Part shown: piece by piece, positions 1 to 10,715 of the stretch
How positions within the stretch are numbered: the first letter of the stretch is position 1
How the letters are laid out: each line of letters starts with the position of its first letter
Assembly: GCA_022925895.1 (NCBI GenBank)
Contig: JAKSYS010000735.1
Coordinates: forward strand, 1 to 29,251
Reading direction: 5' to 3'
Length of the DNA: 29,251 bases
Source: Fragilaria crotonensis
Taxonomy: Eukaryota > Bacillariophyta > Fragilariophyceae > Fragilariales > Fragilariaceae
The notes under the pieces: generated by a model
What the model was told of the DNA's origin: nothing
Seen by the model: the letters and a program-made list of their open reading frames with translations, nothing else
Databases searched by the model: none
Position numbers and translations under genes: made by a program

Positions 1-6
1 ATTGTC

Positions 7-1984
7 ATGGCGAATAGTAATCTTGGACAAGGTGGTCAATTACCTCGCATTGGAGTTCCGGCTGTGCCTGCTGGTGCGGATGCCCAACAGCAACAGCAGC
101 AGCAGGTGCAACAACAACAACAACAACATCCACATCATCAACAGCATCAACAACTTTCTGCTGCTGCGGCGGCTGCTGCTGTGGGTGCGGCACAACAAGC
201 TGCTGTTGCGGCCATTTTCCGTCAAGAAGCGTCTACGCGAGCGGCAGCCGCTGTGGCGGCCAATGAAAATGCCATTTTGGGCAGTTTGAATCATCATCAT
301 CATCAGCAACATCACCATGGAAATTGGCTTGGTCCTCAAGCAACAGCAGCGGCAGCTGCCATGGCAAGACATCAACATCAACAACATCAATCCGCACAAG
401 CTACTGTCGCAAAAGCCCAAGCATTCGCACATGCTCAAGCCGTTGCGGTTGCCAAAGCAGCTGCGGCAAAGGAGGCAGCAAGCAAAAACCCTCAAGCGTC
501 GAACCAATCCCATGAAGAACGGGATCCCGACGGAATTGGACACATGGATGTCATTCCCATTGGCTTCTTTCGGGATCCTCAAGGAAATGCGTGGGCCGCA
601 AGTTTGCAACATCCATCGCATGCATCAAAGCGGCGATCACCACAAGATGCCGATGACAATCCTCTCGCCGCTGCATCAATTGCGGCGGCGCGATTTGCGG
701 CATTGAGACAGTTCACAGAACTACATCAACAAAATGAACAACAACAACAACAACGAAGAAGCAGAACACGGCGAGAAAGCAACAGAGTGAAGTGATTGAT
801 TTGCAGTCAGACGAGGATGAGGAGGAAGAACAAACGAAGCGTCCAGCATTGGTAACGAAACCAGACCAAGGCCAAGGTGCACCAAAGGTCCCGCCTGCGC
901 AGAATCCACCTCTTTCTATGCAACAGAATTCTAAGGAGCACCAGATGAAGGTCCATGTTCAAGAACAGCGCAATGCGAATTTGGATCGTCGTCCCGGAGC
1001 ATCGATGCCGTCAGCACACATTGCAGCTGCCTTGCGTGATGGGAGTATCACGCAAATACTCCAGGCGCCGACAGAATCTCAATTCCAGCCCCCACCCAAG
1101 AAACCTCTTTTCGGTCAACCTGGGTTGGCTAAACGACCAGCACCGTCATTGCTAGGTCCTGTCGACCTAATGAAGTTTCGTCAACATAACCTTGAACAAG
1201 CGCATGTACGTGCACCCGAGAATCTACCTCAGGCCAAACGTAGAAAATCGGATACAGGATCCACAAGAGGAGACGCCAATGCCAACATTGCCCATCGCAA
1301 CAACGATCGTGCTCTACCAACCACACCTGAGACGCCCTCGCCGGAAGAAATGCGCGAACGACACAAGCACGCACTTCGTCAAGTCATCTTGTCGGACAGA
1401 ACATCGAATCTCGTGTCACACTACGGTCCCTTTGTGCACAAGTGGTTGGGAGCAGGATCGACTGAGCAAGAAAAGGTGAGTGCTGTCAAGGCGTGTGTCG
1501 ACACGATTCTCATGACGGCGACGGGATACACGCACGAAACTGTCCCCCCCAGTTTGCCATTTCCGCCCGCAGAAATCAATCTCGATATGAGGCAGCTGGA
1601 AGAGCTGGCACAAGAACTTGTTGCGGAGAAGAACTCTGCGATTGGGGAGGCAGTTCGATCCGCCTTTACCGAAATGAAGGCAAGTCATGATGATGCGGTG
1701 GTGAATCGAAAACGAAGTGCCGACGAGGCCAAGATCTTTTATCGAGAAACTGTCACTCTCAAGGCAAAACACAAGCAAGAACTGAATGACATTAGGGTGA
1801 GAATGACAAAACCGTGGAGGCCTTGCATCGTAGGATCAAGGAGCTGCAAGAGCAGCTGCAGGCTGCCAAGGAGGAAAGCGGCGCGAGCACAATGGCCCAA
1901 ACGAAGTCGTTGGAGACCATAGTGAAGGCGAGTATGTTGTCGTTGCAGATGATTCGCAGTAGCGAAAGGACCATGGATCAATGA
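7..1984 (+). CDS. Gln/Ala/His-rich putative nuclear protein with C-terminal coiled coil; frame broken twice
   Basis: I do not recognise the family. The ATG at 7 opens a frame to 795 that is rich in poly-Q, poly-A and poly-H. A second frame runs from about 792 to 1922 and a third from about 1799 to a TGA at 1982-1984. The three read as one protein of about 650 residues: a low-complexity N-terminus, an acidic patch VIDLQSDEDEEEE just after the first break, a basic KRRK stretch, a helical middle part around WLGAGSTEQEKVSAVK, and a coiled coil (KELQEQLQAAKEE) in the third frame. The first break coincides with a 5-bp tandem duplication at 786-795, the second with a G-run at 1795-1797. The frame is open upstream of position 7, so the true start may lie outside the window. 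The composition suggests a nuclear regulator, but that is inference. It could be a pseudogene or an intact gene with assembly errors. Confidence 0.6.
786..795 (+). repeat. 5-bp tandem duplication AGTGA x2 that shifts the frame
   Basis: AGTGA occurs back to back at 786-790 and 791-795. With a single copy the upstream Gln-rich frame would read through directly into VIDLQSDEDEEEE. With two copies it hits TGA at 793-795. Confidence 0.8.
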
Positions 1985-2492
1985 GTCGAGAGTGTAGAAG
2001 ACGCAAGGAACGTGATGCTGTTGGCAATGAAGTCGCCTGGTCGACGTATTGAGCTGGTATCAACGGTCTCTTTGGAATGTGAGAATCCAGTGGTTGTGCA
2101 TGGGAGGGTCAAGTGTAGTACTTTAATGACCCCTACATATAATGTATTGATGAAAATACATTTGATTCGCTACGGTAGGTTCAAGCAAATGATTTCGATC
2201 GACCGACATAGAATGAGAAATGGCAATCAGTTGAAAGTATCTTTACAGCCGTGGGCCGCTTTGATCCCACTGTTCTCTGCTGTGACGATGTCGTGTTTGA
2301 CATCGCAACAGTCAGATGTAATAGTCCCGTCGGCATTGCACCAACAAACTCTCTTGTTATTTGCGGATTGGATATGATATTAGAGATGATGACGATGTTC
2401 TGGAGGTATATCGAAAACCGAATGCTAGTTACTATCCCTAGGGACTGCAGGAAAAGCATTGGTCTATATTGGATATTGGTGAGTAGTCTCGA
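1985..2492. other. Spacer; partly open continuation of the upstream gene
   Basis: After the TGA at 1982 the same frame stays open to 2377, beginning VESVEDARNVMLLAMKSPG. That looks coding for its first 40 or so residues, then loses character. The TGA may therefore be an acquired stop. Nothing else is recognised before the carboxypeptidase array. Confidence 0.4.
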
Positions 2493-4319
2493 CTATACCC
2501 TGCTAAAATAGGCTGCCGTCACTGGACCTCGGTAGCCGGCCGTATCAGTCGCTTGCACGTAAAGCACATTGCGACTCCCACTTGCCAGAGAGGACACGTC
2601 GATCGTTGTCGCATTACCGTTTTTAAGCACATATCGTGCTGTGCTTGCATTCATCGTGGGCAATGAGTACGGATGAGTATTGATGAATGCTCTGATGTTC
2701 CTCACACCTTGTTTCGATGATGCGATTTTGCCATAGGACAAGGCAGAATCGCTCGCCGTCGCAACGACAGTCAGAATGTTTCCATTCATCGTTGTGGTAA
2801 GTTTTGTCACATCAGGTCCCTTGGCCATGCTGAAGGGCGCCTTGGTTATCTTGGCCAAGTACGTGAGAGTCTTGAAATTCTTTGGGAGTATCGTATTCTC
2901 AAACGTAGTGCAGTCCTGATAAAACGTGTTTCCCAATTCAAACGAAATCCCTGCAGCACCCAGGAGCCCGTAGGAGTAGTCGACGGAAGCCCCTGACGAC
3001 AAATAACCGATATTAAGTCCATATTTAGTAAATTGTTGGATCTTGTCAGTGATGGCACCAAATCCTGCCGCATTCCCGTTCGGAGTTGTACTGTGGCGCC
3101 TGAATAAATGATGAGAAAGTGATTCGGGTCCATAGGCACAGTAATGAGATAAACACTTAGCAAGGTGAAAGGACAAGTTCGCCGTAGCTGTGGATATCAA
3201 GGAACACGCCCATTGTGGTGTTTTCTGGATACGCGAGTTGCATCTGCACTACTGGTTTGGCTTTTCGTTGAGCTACAGGAAAGATGGAAGCGGCGTACTG
3301 CATGATCGCCTTTACTTCTGGCTCACTGCCTGCTGCTGATCCACGAAAGGTCTCGGAACACTCATCCGACGACGAGCCAGAGCTAAGGCCCCACCTGAAG
3401 GGGAAATTTCTGTTCAAGTCGACTCCCTGGTTCGATTTTCCGCATTTTCCCCTACCCGGATTGAGATTCTTTCGACGCCAGGCACCTCGATTCGTCTCTG
3501 CCACTTGGCGACCATCTGGATTGGACTGGACCACTAGATGGATCTCGGTGTAGTTAAGCATGGCAGTGATGTCGGCATCGTTTCCATAGGAATTAATGAG
3601 AGATTCGACCCATCGGGACGCCAGTTCGGGTGGGGCATACTCCCGGGCATGAACGCCTGACATATATATATATAAACTAATTATAGGGTGATGACATGAT
3701 GAAGAACACACTCTTGTTTGCTGCAGGAACTCTATTCGTGTCACTTCCGGTAACCTTGAGAACCCAAATATCCTACCCAGAAGTTGGATTTTTGGTCTTT
3801 AAGATATGAGTCCCCGATATCCGTCTTGGATACGCTGAGTCCAGGGATGGAGGTCGAACGCGCCACCATGGCATCCATCCAGGCGAACGAACCCAGCAGA
3901 TTCTTATAGCAAGGAAAGTTCGAAATAGTAGAATATACGAACGTCACTCGCTGGCTGGTGCCAATGTAGTCCATCTGCTTTCGAAAATCGGAGGTAGTGT
4001 TGGAATCAATTTTGAGTCTGCCAATGGTCTTCGTTGATGGTTGTGTGGCCAAGGTACGCAAACGGGTCAATTCTTCTAGATTGTGAACCAAAAAGGAAAC
4101 CTGGGACGTTGCTTTGGAGACTTGAGTGTAGCTCAATAGGTCAACTTCGGCTGCAAAATGGGAAGCACCACCATCCGCATTTGGGGTCATAATAGTCGCG
4201 GTGTACACACAAGGGAAGACAAGGGCCGAGCTGTTCCTCAAATATGCCGACACACTCGTCGTAGTAGAAATCATTGCAAGGACAGTAAGCAGGTACCACG
4301 CCTGTGACGACCATCCCAT
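2493..4319 (-). pseudogene. Secreted M14 zinc carboxypeptidase, left copy of the array, inactivated
   Basis: This copy aligns end to end with the two intact genes on its right. It keeps the signal peptide (from MGWSSQAW at 4319 to SVSA), the zinc motif HARE, NPDGR, LNRNFPFRWG, the third ligand in DIHSYG, the Tyr in GYLSSG and the catalytic Glu in SFELG. It carries four lesions: an extra base near 3799-3802 (CTTAAAG where the middle copy has CTAAAG); a TAC-to-TAG stop at 3775-3773 in the restored frame; a 34-bp AT-rich insertion at 3658-3697 carrying another TAG; and a lost splice donor at 3160 (CTAAGT where the sisters have GTGAGT or GTACGT). The dead intron, 3100-3160, has the same 61-bp length as in the middle copy. 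An alternative splice from a GTAGGA inside the gene to the TCAG at the insertion edge would skip several lesions, but it would remove a core strand and leave the broken donor. Confidence 0.85.
3658..3697. repeat. 34-bp insertion bounded by TGACAT direct repeats
   Basis: TGACAT occurs at 3658-3663 and at 3692-3697. The stretch between them is absent from both sister genes and contains a (TA)n run and an in-frame stop. This is compatible with a small insertion with target-site duplication or a slippage event. Confidence 0.55.
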
Positions 4320-4793
4320 CCTCCTCCGTGTCAACACAGAATTGGCTTGCACAGGGTGTGCAGGTATGCCACGGTAGCCTGTCATCTCGATGCGTCGCTA
4401 TTGGGAATCTGTGTATCGGCTGCACTGTGTGAACGTGCTTTGTATTCTTTGCCGATGTCTGACCACCCGGCGAGACTGCAGTGGATCAAGAGTGATGTGA
4501 ATTGTGGGTGAGACGGAATTATGTCCCAGGAGTACAAATCTTGAAAGTGGGAATGACCATGAATACGACAGTATGACAGTAATGACAGCAGGACCAATGA
4601 ATCCCGTGTTCAGATTGGATACAGTAGACAGTAGACTACTTCTACCGGTAGAGAAGTACTGTGCTGTGCGCTATGTTGTACTCGAGTACAGAGTACGTGA
4701 ATACTGTACCAAGATTTTTCGCTATATATGCATACATCGTTGTTTTTCTGAATTACCATCTAATAGTAGTATAGGCGATGATACGAGTTTTGA
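4320..4793. other. Intergenic spacer with GTAC-rich motifs
   Basis: No gene is seen. The stretch 4620-4720 is rich in TAC/GTA motifs, including CTACCGGTAG at 4642-4651 and a TACTCGAGTA-like palindrome. It would hold the promoter of the left carboxypeptidase copy and the 3' end of the middle copy. Confidence 0.5.
4642..4651. repeat. Palindrome CTACCGGTAG (copy 1 of 4)
   Basis: Perfect 10-bp palindrome, also found at 9608, 10735 and 18299. About 0.03 copies would be expected by chance in a window of this length. Confidence 0.6.
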
Positions 4794-6585
4794 TCAGGCG
4801 ATGGTAAAGTATGCAGCTGTGACTGGACCACGGAAGCCGGCCGTATCAGTCGCTTGCACGTAAAGCACATTGCGACTCCCACTTGCCAGAGACGAGACGC
4901 TGATCGTTGTCGCAATACCGTTGTTAAGCACATGTCCGGTGCTGGAAGTAATCGTGGCCAATGAGTACGGATGGGTATTGATGAAGCCTCTAACCTCGCG
5001 TACACCTTGCTTGGAGGTGCTGACCTTGGCATAGGACCAGGCAGAATCGCTGGCCGTCGCAATGACACTCAGGGTGTTTCCATTCACAGTTGTGGTCAGT
5101 TTTGTCACATCTGGTCCCTTGGCAATGCTGAAGGGCGCCTTGCTTATCTTCGCCAAGTATGTGAGAGGCTTCAAATTTTTCGGGAAAATGGTATTCTCGA
5201 AAGTACTGCAATCCTGATAAAATGCGTTTCCAAGCTCAACACTAGTGCCCGCAGCACCGAGCATGCCGTATGAGTAATCCACGGTGCATCCAGATGCGAA
5301 ATAGCCAAGTTTGGTGGTATACTTGGTGAAGAATTGATATTTGTCAGTGATAGCCTTAAATCCAACTGCATTCCCGGTGATAGTACTGGTGTGAAGCCTG
5401 ATCAAATATGATAAGACAAAGCTTGTGGCAGCGAAAATGACAAAGAACATGCACTCACCAAGGTGTAAGAAAGAGGTTGCCATGGCTGTGGATGTCAAGA
5501 AAGACTCCCATGGTCGTGTTCTCAGGATATGCAACTGCCTGCTGGGCTGTTGGATTGGCCTTACGCTGGCCAACCGGAAAGATAGAAGCTACATACCCAA
5601 TGATGGCCTTCACTTCCGGTTCGCTGGATGCAGCTGGTCCACGATAGGTATTTGAACACTCGTCCGACGACGAGCCAGAGCTGAGGCCCCATCGGAAAGG
5701 AAAGTTTCGATTCAAGTCGACTCCCTGGCTTGTTTTTCCGCATTTTCCACTACCTGGATTGAGATTCTTCCGACGCCAGGCAGCTCGATTCGTCTCTGCC
5801 ACTTGGCGACCATCCGGATTGGAGTGAAGAACCAGATGGATCTCGGTGTAGTCAAGCATGGCAGTGATGTCTGCATCAACTCCGTAGGCATTGATTAGAG
5901 ATTCGAGCCAGCGTGATGCCAGCTCTGGTGGAGCGTACTCTCGAGCGTGAATTCCCGTCATGACAAAGAAAACACTTTTCTTCGCGGCAGGAACTCCATT
6001 CGTGTCACTTCCAGTAACCTTGAGAACCCAAATATCGTACCCAGCAGATGCATTTTTGGTCTTTAGGTACGAGTCACCAATATCCGTCTTGGTTACGTTA
6101 AGACCAGGGATGGAGCTCGCGCGCGTCACCATGGCATCCAACCATGCGAATGAGCCCTGCAGATTCTTGTAGCAAGGAAAGTCCGCAATAGTAGAAAAGG
6201 CGGATGCAATTCTCGTTGTCTTGCCGACGTACTTGTACTCCATTTGTTTTCGATAGTCGGAGGTAGTGTTGGAATCAATCTTGAGTCTGCCAATGATCTT
6301 TGTCGACGGCAACTTGGTCAAGGCGCGCAAGCGGATCAATTCTTCTTTGGAATCAACCAAAAATGAGATCTTGGATGTTGTTTCTGTGATTTTCGTGTAG
6401 CTCAAAAGATCAACTTCTGCTCCAAAACGAGATGAGGTGTCGTCGGCGCTTTCGGGGGTAACGATAGTCGCGGTGTACACACGAGGGAAGGGAAGGTCTG
6501 AGCTATTCCTCAAATATGCCGACACATTCGTCGTAGCAGAAAGCATCATGGCGATGATGAGGTAGAACGACGTCAACCCTGTCAT
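4794..6585 (-). CDS. Secreted M14 zinc carboxypeptidase, middle copy, two exons
   Basis: Extracellular metallocarboxypeptidase expected to remove C-terminal residues from peptides. Exon 1 is 6585-5459 and exon 2 is 5397-4794. The 61-bp intron (5398-5458) has donor GTGAGT and acceptor CAG, and gives 576 residues. The start at 6585 matches the N-terminus of the right copy; an in-frame ATG at 6648 would add 21 hydrophilic residues before the signal peptide. A signal peptide ends at about residue 23 (NVSA). The propeptide spans roughly 24-190 and the M14 domain 190-440. Zinc ligands are H213 and E216 (HARE) and H366 (DIHSHG). Substrate-binding residues are R260 (NPDGR), N292 and R293 (LNRNF) and Y408. 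The catalytic Glu is E430 (SVELG). A beta-rich tail of about 130 residues follows. All key residues are present, so activity is expected. Residue equivalences come from comparison with carboxypeptidase A as I know it. Confidence 0.92.
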
Positions 6586-7547
6586 CCTCCGCGAAGCATA
6601 TACTGGTTGGAAAGGGGTGGGAACCATCGTGCCTTCTGTACTTTGCATTTACGCTTCTGTGTCCATTATAGTGTGAGGTATTGCTTCCGGTGACGAAACA
6701 AGCATGATCAGAGAACAAAAACTTGTTGCTGCTGGCTTAGATCCATTCTCACCTTTTGACAACCTCTACTAGCAATGCAGGGATTATGGCAGGTCGTGGT
6801 GTCCAGTCGACTGCTGGTGTTTGCTTGACATTTGACATACTCCAGATGGACAACCGAGTTTTTGTACCACATGAGTTCTATATGTACGATGTCGTACCAG
6901 ACCACGAATCTTCTTTCCTTTGTCGTTCCGTGAGAATTCAAATTCTCACATACACACGGAGCTCGGAGCTAATGTATTTAGGTGGTATGTTCTACTACTA
7001 CTATGCAGTAGTCGACAAATATTGAAATATATGTCGCGTTATTGTTTATGGCCAGGAAAAAGGACTAAATGATCCAAATCGTCCTTACCATCGTAGAAGT
7101 TCAGAAATTCGTGTCATCTGGTTTAAGTCGCTCCGAGTCTCCCGATCATGTGACGGTTACAAACTAACATATGTAAAAAGGATCAAAATGAATGATACTA
7201 CTGCATTACAAACAACCATTACAACATACTGCCACAACACTCTACAAGAGTGGAATGAAATAAGAAAACATAAATTTGTATGCTTCGGCATTCCTCATAC
7301 CACTCCGAGTACTAATACGTGTGCTCACGCCCTATTCCCGTGGTATGGTAGTAATATCCCAAATGACAATAATGCAATATTTCTTATCATGGTGTTTGTA
7401 CGACTAAAAAGAGTCAAGAAAACAAAATGATACGAGTACTACAGACAACGAGCAATAGGAATCATCTGCATCGAGAGTCGCGCGAACTCTTTGTTCTCCG
7501 CATGTATGGACAAATCGTGTCCCGTTCCTCCACACTCCTTCTTCATT
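6586..7547. other. Intergenic spacer between carboxypeptidase copies
   Basis: No supported gene. Short AT-rich ORFs on both strands lack coding character. One ACTCCGAGTA motif lies at 7302-7311. Confidence 0.5.
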
Positions 7548-9328
7548 TTATTTGACGAAATAGGCCGCAGTCACAGGACCACGGTAGCCCGCCGAATCTG
7601 TCGCTTGCACATACAGCACATTGCGACTCCCACTTGCCAGAGACGACACGTCGATCGTTGTTGCAAGACTGTTGGTTAACACGTATCCAGTGCTTGGACC
7701 GATCGAAGTCAACGAGTATGGATGAGTATTGATGAAACCTCTGACTTCCTGAACACCTTGCTTGGTGGTGCTAACCTGGGCATAGGACCAGGCCGAATCG
7801 CTGGCCGTTGCTGTGACAGTCAGCGTGTTTCCACTCACAGCAGTGGTCAAACTCGTAACATCAGGTCCCTTGGCAATACGGTAGGGCAACTTGCTGATTT
7901 TTGCCAAATAATTAAGAGCCTTCAAACCTTTCGGGAGTATAGTACTTTCAAAAAAAGGACAATCCTGATAAAATGCATTTCCAAGTTCAAAACTCAAGCC
8001 CGCCGCGCCGAGGTTACCATATGCATAGTCAACGGTGCTTCCTGATGCAAGGTAACCGAGAGTGTTAGTGTAGCCAGTGAAGTATATGAGTTTGTCAGCT
8101 GCAGCCTTAAATCCGTCCGCATTGCCGTTTGTAGTCTTGGCAAACAACCTGTTTTAATCAAGATTAGAAACATAATGTGACAATGGCAACGCAATGTAGT
8201 AGCATGCACGTACCAAGGCGTAAGAACCATGTCGCCATAGCTGTGGATATCAAGAAACACACCCATCGTCGTGTTCTCAGGATATGCGACTGCCTGCTGC
8301 GTTAACGCATTGGACTTGCGCTGACTGGCCGGAAAGATGGACGTGGCGTACTGGATGATAGCCTTCACTTCTGGCTCGCTGGCTGCGGCTTTTCCGCGAT
8401 ATGTCTCGGCACATTCGCTCGACGATGAGCCAGAGTTGAGGCCCCACCGGAAGGGGAAGTTTCTGTTCAAGTCGACTCCCTGGCTTGTTTTTCCACATTT
8501 TCCACTACCTGGATTGAGGTTCTTCCGACGCCAGACAGCTCGATTCGTTTCTGCCACTTGGCGACCATCCGGATTGGACTGAACCACCAGATGAATCTCG
8601 GTGTAGTTAAGCAAGGCAGTGATGTCTGCATCAGTTCCATAGGCATTGATGAGTGATTCGACCCATCGGGACGCCAGTTCTGGCGGAGCGTATTCCCGGG
8701 CATGAATACCAGTCATGAGGAAGAAGACACCTTTCCTCGAAGCAGGAACTCCATTCGAGGCGCTCCCTGTAACCTTGAGAACCCACACATCGTACCCAGT
8801 AGCTGAGTTCTTGGTCTTCAAATATGAATTTCCAATATCAGTTTTGGTAATGCTAAGACCAGGGATGGAGCTCGCGCGCGCCACCATGGCATCCATCCAG
8901 GCGAATGAGCCCAGCAGATTCTTGTAACAAGGGAAGTTCGATATAGTTGAATATGTCGAAACAACTCGCGGGCTCGTGCCCTTGTATTGCATTTGTTTTC
9001 TAAGATCGGAGGTAGTGTTGGAATCAATTTTGATTCTGCCAATGGTCTTGGTCGATGGTTGTGTGGCCAAAGTACGCAAACGGGTCAATTCTTCTTGACT
9101 GTGAACCAAAAAGGAGACCTTGGATGTTGATTTGGAGATGTGTTTGTAGCTCAAGAGGTCGACCTCGGCTGCAAAGTGGGATGAGGTACCATCGGCATTT
9201 GGGGTGACGATAGTCGCGGTGAACACACTAGGGAAGACAACGGCCGAGCTATTCCTCAAATATGCCGACGCATTTGTCGCAGCAGAAATCGTAGCGAAGA
9301 AAAGGAGGTAGAAAGTGGACAAACCCAT
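7548..9328 (-). CDS. Secreted M14 zinc carboxypeptidase, right copy, two exons
   Basis: Closely related to the middle copy. Exon 1 is 9328-8214 and exon 2 is 8148-7548. The 65-bp intron (8149-8213, donor GTACGT, acceptor CAG) lies at exactly the same codon as in the sister gene. The product has 571 residues. The signal peptide is MGLSTFYLLFFATISAATNA followed by SA. Zinc ligands are H209, E212 and about H362; the Tyr is about Y404 and the catalytic Glu about E426 (SFELG). Without splicing, exon 1 reads on through the donor for 70 or so unrelated residues, so the intron is needed to reach the catalytic Glu. The C-terminal tail with YVQATDSAGYRGPVTAAYF is conserved among all three copies and may be an Ig-like or secretion domain (inference). 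The gene looks functional. It is the outermost, promoter-proximal member of the array. Confidence 0.92.
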
Positions 9329-9607
9329 CTTACGCCGGTCTCGTCGAGTCCTTTTTCTATCGGAAGGCTGTGAAGCTGTCTATGTTATATTGTGAGTGGT
9401 GAGAATGAGTGAAGCAATGCAAAATGCAACGCGAATCAAAGACATGCACACCAGAGAAGGTTGTTGGCGAGGAGTACATCCAGTCTGACAGGCATCCCTT
9501 CGTACCTGGACAGCGGATTATGATTGAAAATTCATGATGGGACAACGCGTAGACTTGCGGTCACGATCTTTATTTGTTTCGAATGTCTGTTTCAAATATG
9601 ACTAATG

Positions 9608-9617
9608 CTACCGGTAG
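9608..9617. repeat. Palindrome CTACCGGTAG (copy 2 of 4)
   Basis: Identical to the copies at 4642, 10735 and 18299. It lies about 280 bp upstream of the right carboxypeptidase gene. Confidence 0.6.
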
Positions 9618-10034
9618 ATCCAGAATGACAAATGTTCCAGACAGAAATGTCCACACTCTCATGGAACGTATCATAGGATAATCCGAGAAATGAATGTTCG
9701 TTGACGATGTCGTTTACGACACTATGTACTTGTACTCAGGTTCTCTGTTCCCTTGAGGACAAGATACAAGATCATTCTTTGCAACGCGGATGGAGAGCAA
9801 GTGTTAGGGATGACTGTAGTAGCACAATTGACCCTCTTAACTATACTGGTTCCATGTAACGGTACTGTACTCCGGTTATCCCTACTGGAGTATCAGGTAC
9901 CAATGCATGAAACAATTAGAACGCTACAGTATTGCATAATCCAGTACTCCAGTATCCACTACAAGGATTGCGACGCTCTTGACGAAAATGTCGACACACA
10001 CAACGGTTTCGCCCTGCTGGAGATTAACTACGTC

Positions 10035-10061
10035 GTATGTACTGTATGTACTGTATGTACT
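10035..10061. repeat. 9-bp tandem repeat GTATGTACT x3
   Basis: Three perfect contiguous copies. No coding role is seen. Confidence 0.8.
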
Positions 10062-10715
10062 TGACAATGCATCGCGCATCAAGTGTCGAGGTATACATAC
10101 TTATATATAATTATTCGTCAGTGAACCAGTGAAATGAGGTTTTGGTTAAGACCTGGTCACGGATCATTGCGAATCCCTAATCGTTGTAATGCTATGTCAT
10201 ACAATACATACAGCTGTACTTCGTACTTCATAAAGGAGTACCAGTAGTACCTGCATCAGCATATGATATACTCCGAGTATATTTTTTACCAAGAAGCGTT
10301 CCTTGTGCTAAATAAATATGTTCTTTATGTGTGCAGTCGGTGTTATTCGGAATCAGTGCCGTCGACAGTACACGTTTCGGTATGCGTATGATTTCCACCT
10401 GGGTGTCACTCTCGCGGTTGGAGTACAGTACAAGTAACTGGTACCGCGCGTCTATCGGCTGATAATGTGCGCGTCTCAAAACGTTGTGGCACATCCACTC
10501 GACACTTCATTTTGACGAATCATCTCGTCGTTCAACCGCGTCCGTGTCTCGGATCCCAAACGATAACACCAAGGATGCTGCAGACAAGAAAGAAAACAAA
10601 GTAGTTTACGAGTATTTGCAATGACGAATGGTATGTCGCGTTCTGAATTTAGGAGGAGGAGGAGGCAAATGGACCTTTAGCACTCCGAGTATGTCGTATA
10701 CTGTGTTGTCACGTG

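Larger units (their letters stand above)
9329..10715. other. Long intergenic region, GTAC-rich, no supported gene
   Basis: The ORFs here are short and without coding character. The stretch holds many TACTGGAGTA/TACTCCAGTA-type inverted motifs (around 9885 and 9950), CTACCGGTAG at 9608-9617, a 9-bp tandem repeat at 10035-10061, and ACTCCGAGTA at 10270-10279 and 10682-10691. Confidence 0.5.

Noticed and set aside
40-621. Long minus-strand ORF opposite the Gln-rich gene
   Set aside because: It is the antisense shadow of CAA/CAT/GCA repeats (Leu/Cys/Arg/Met runs); the plus strand explains the codons.
787-806. A 20-base GT..AG mini-intron at the first frame break of the Gln-rich gene
   Set aside because: Far shorter than the 61-110 bp introns seen elsewhere in the window; the 5-bp duplication explains the shift better.
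3741-4385. N-terminal part of the left carboxypeptidase as a separate small gene
   Set aside because: It aligns exactly with the N-terminus of the sister genes and ends at a frameshift; it is part of the pseudogene.
7994-8213. C-terminal 70 residues of the unspliced right carboxypeptidase ORF
   Set aside because: They are intron and out-of-frame read-through; splicing at 8213/8149 restores the conserved C-terminus.
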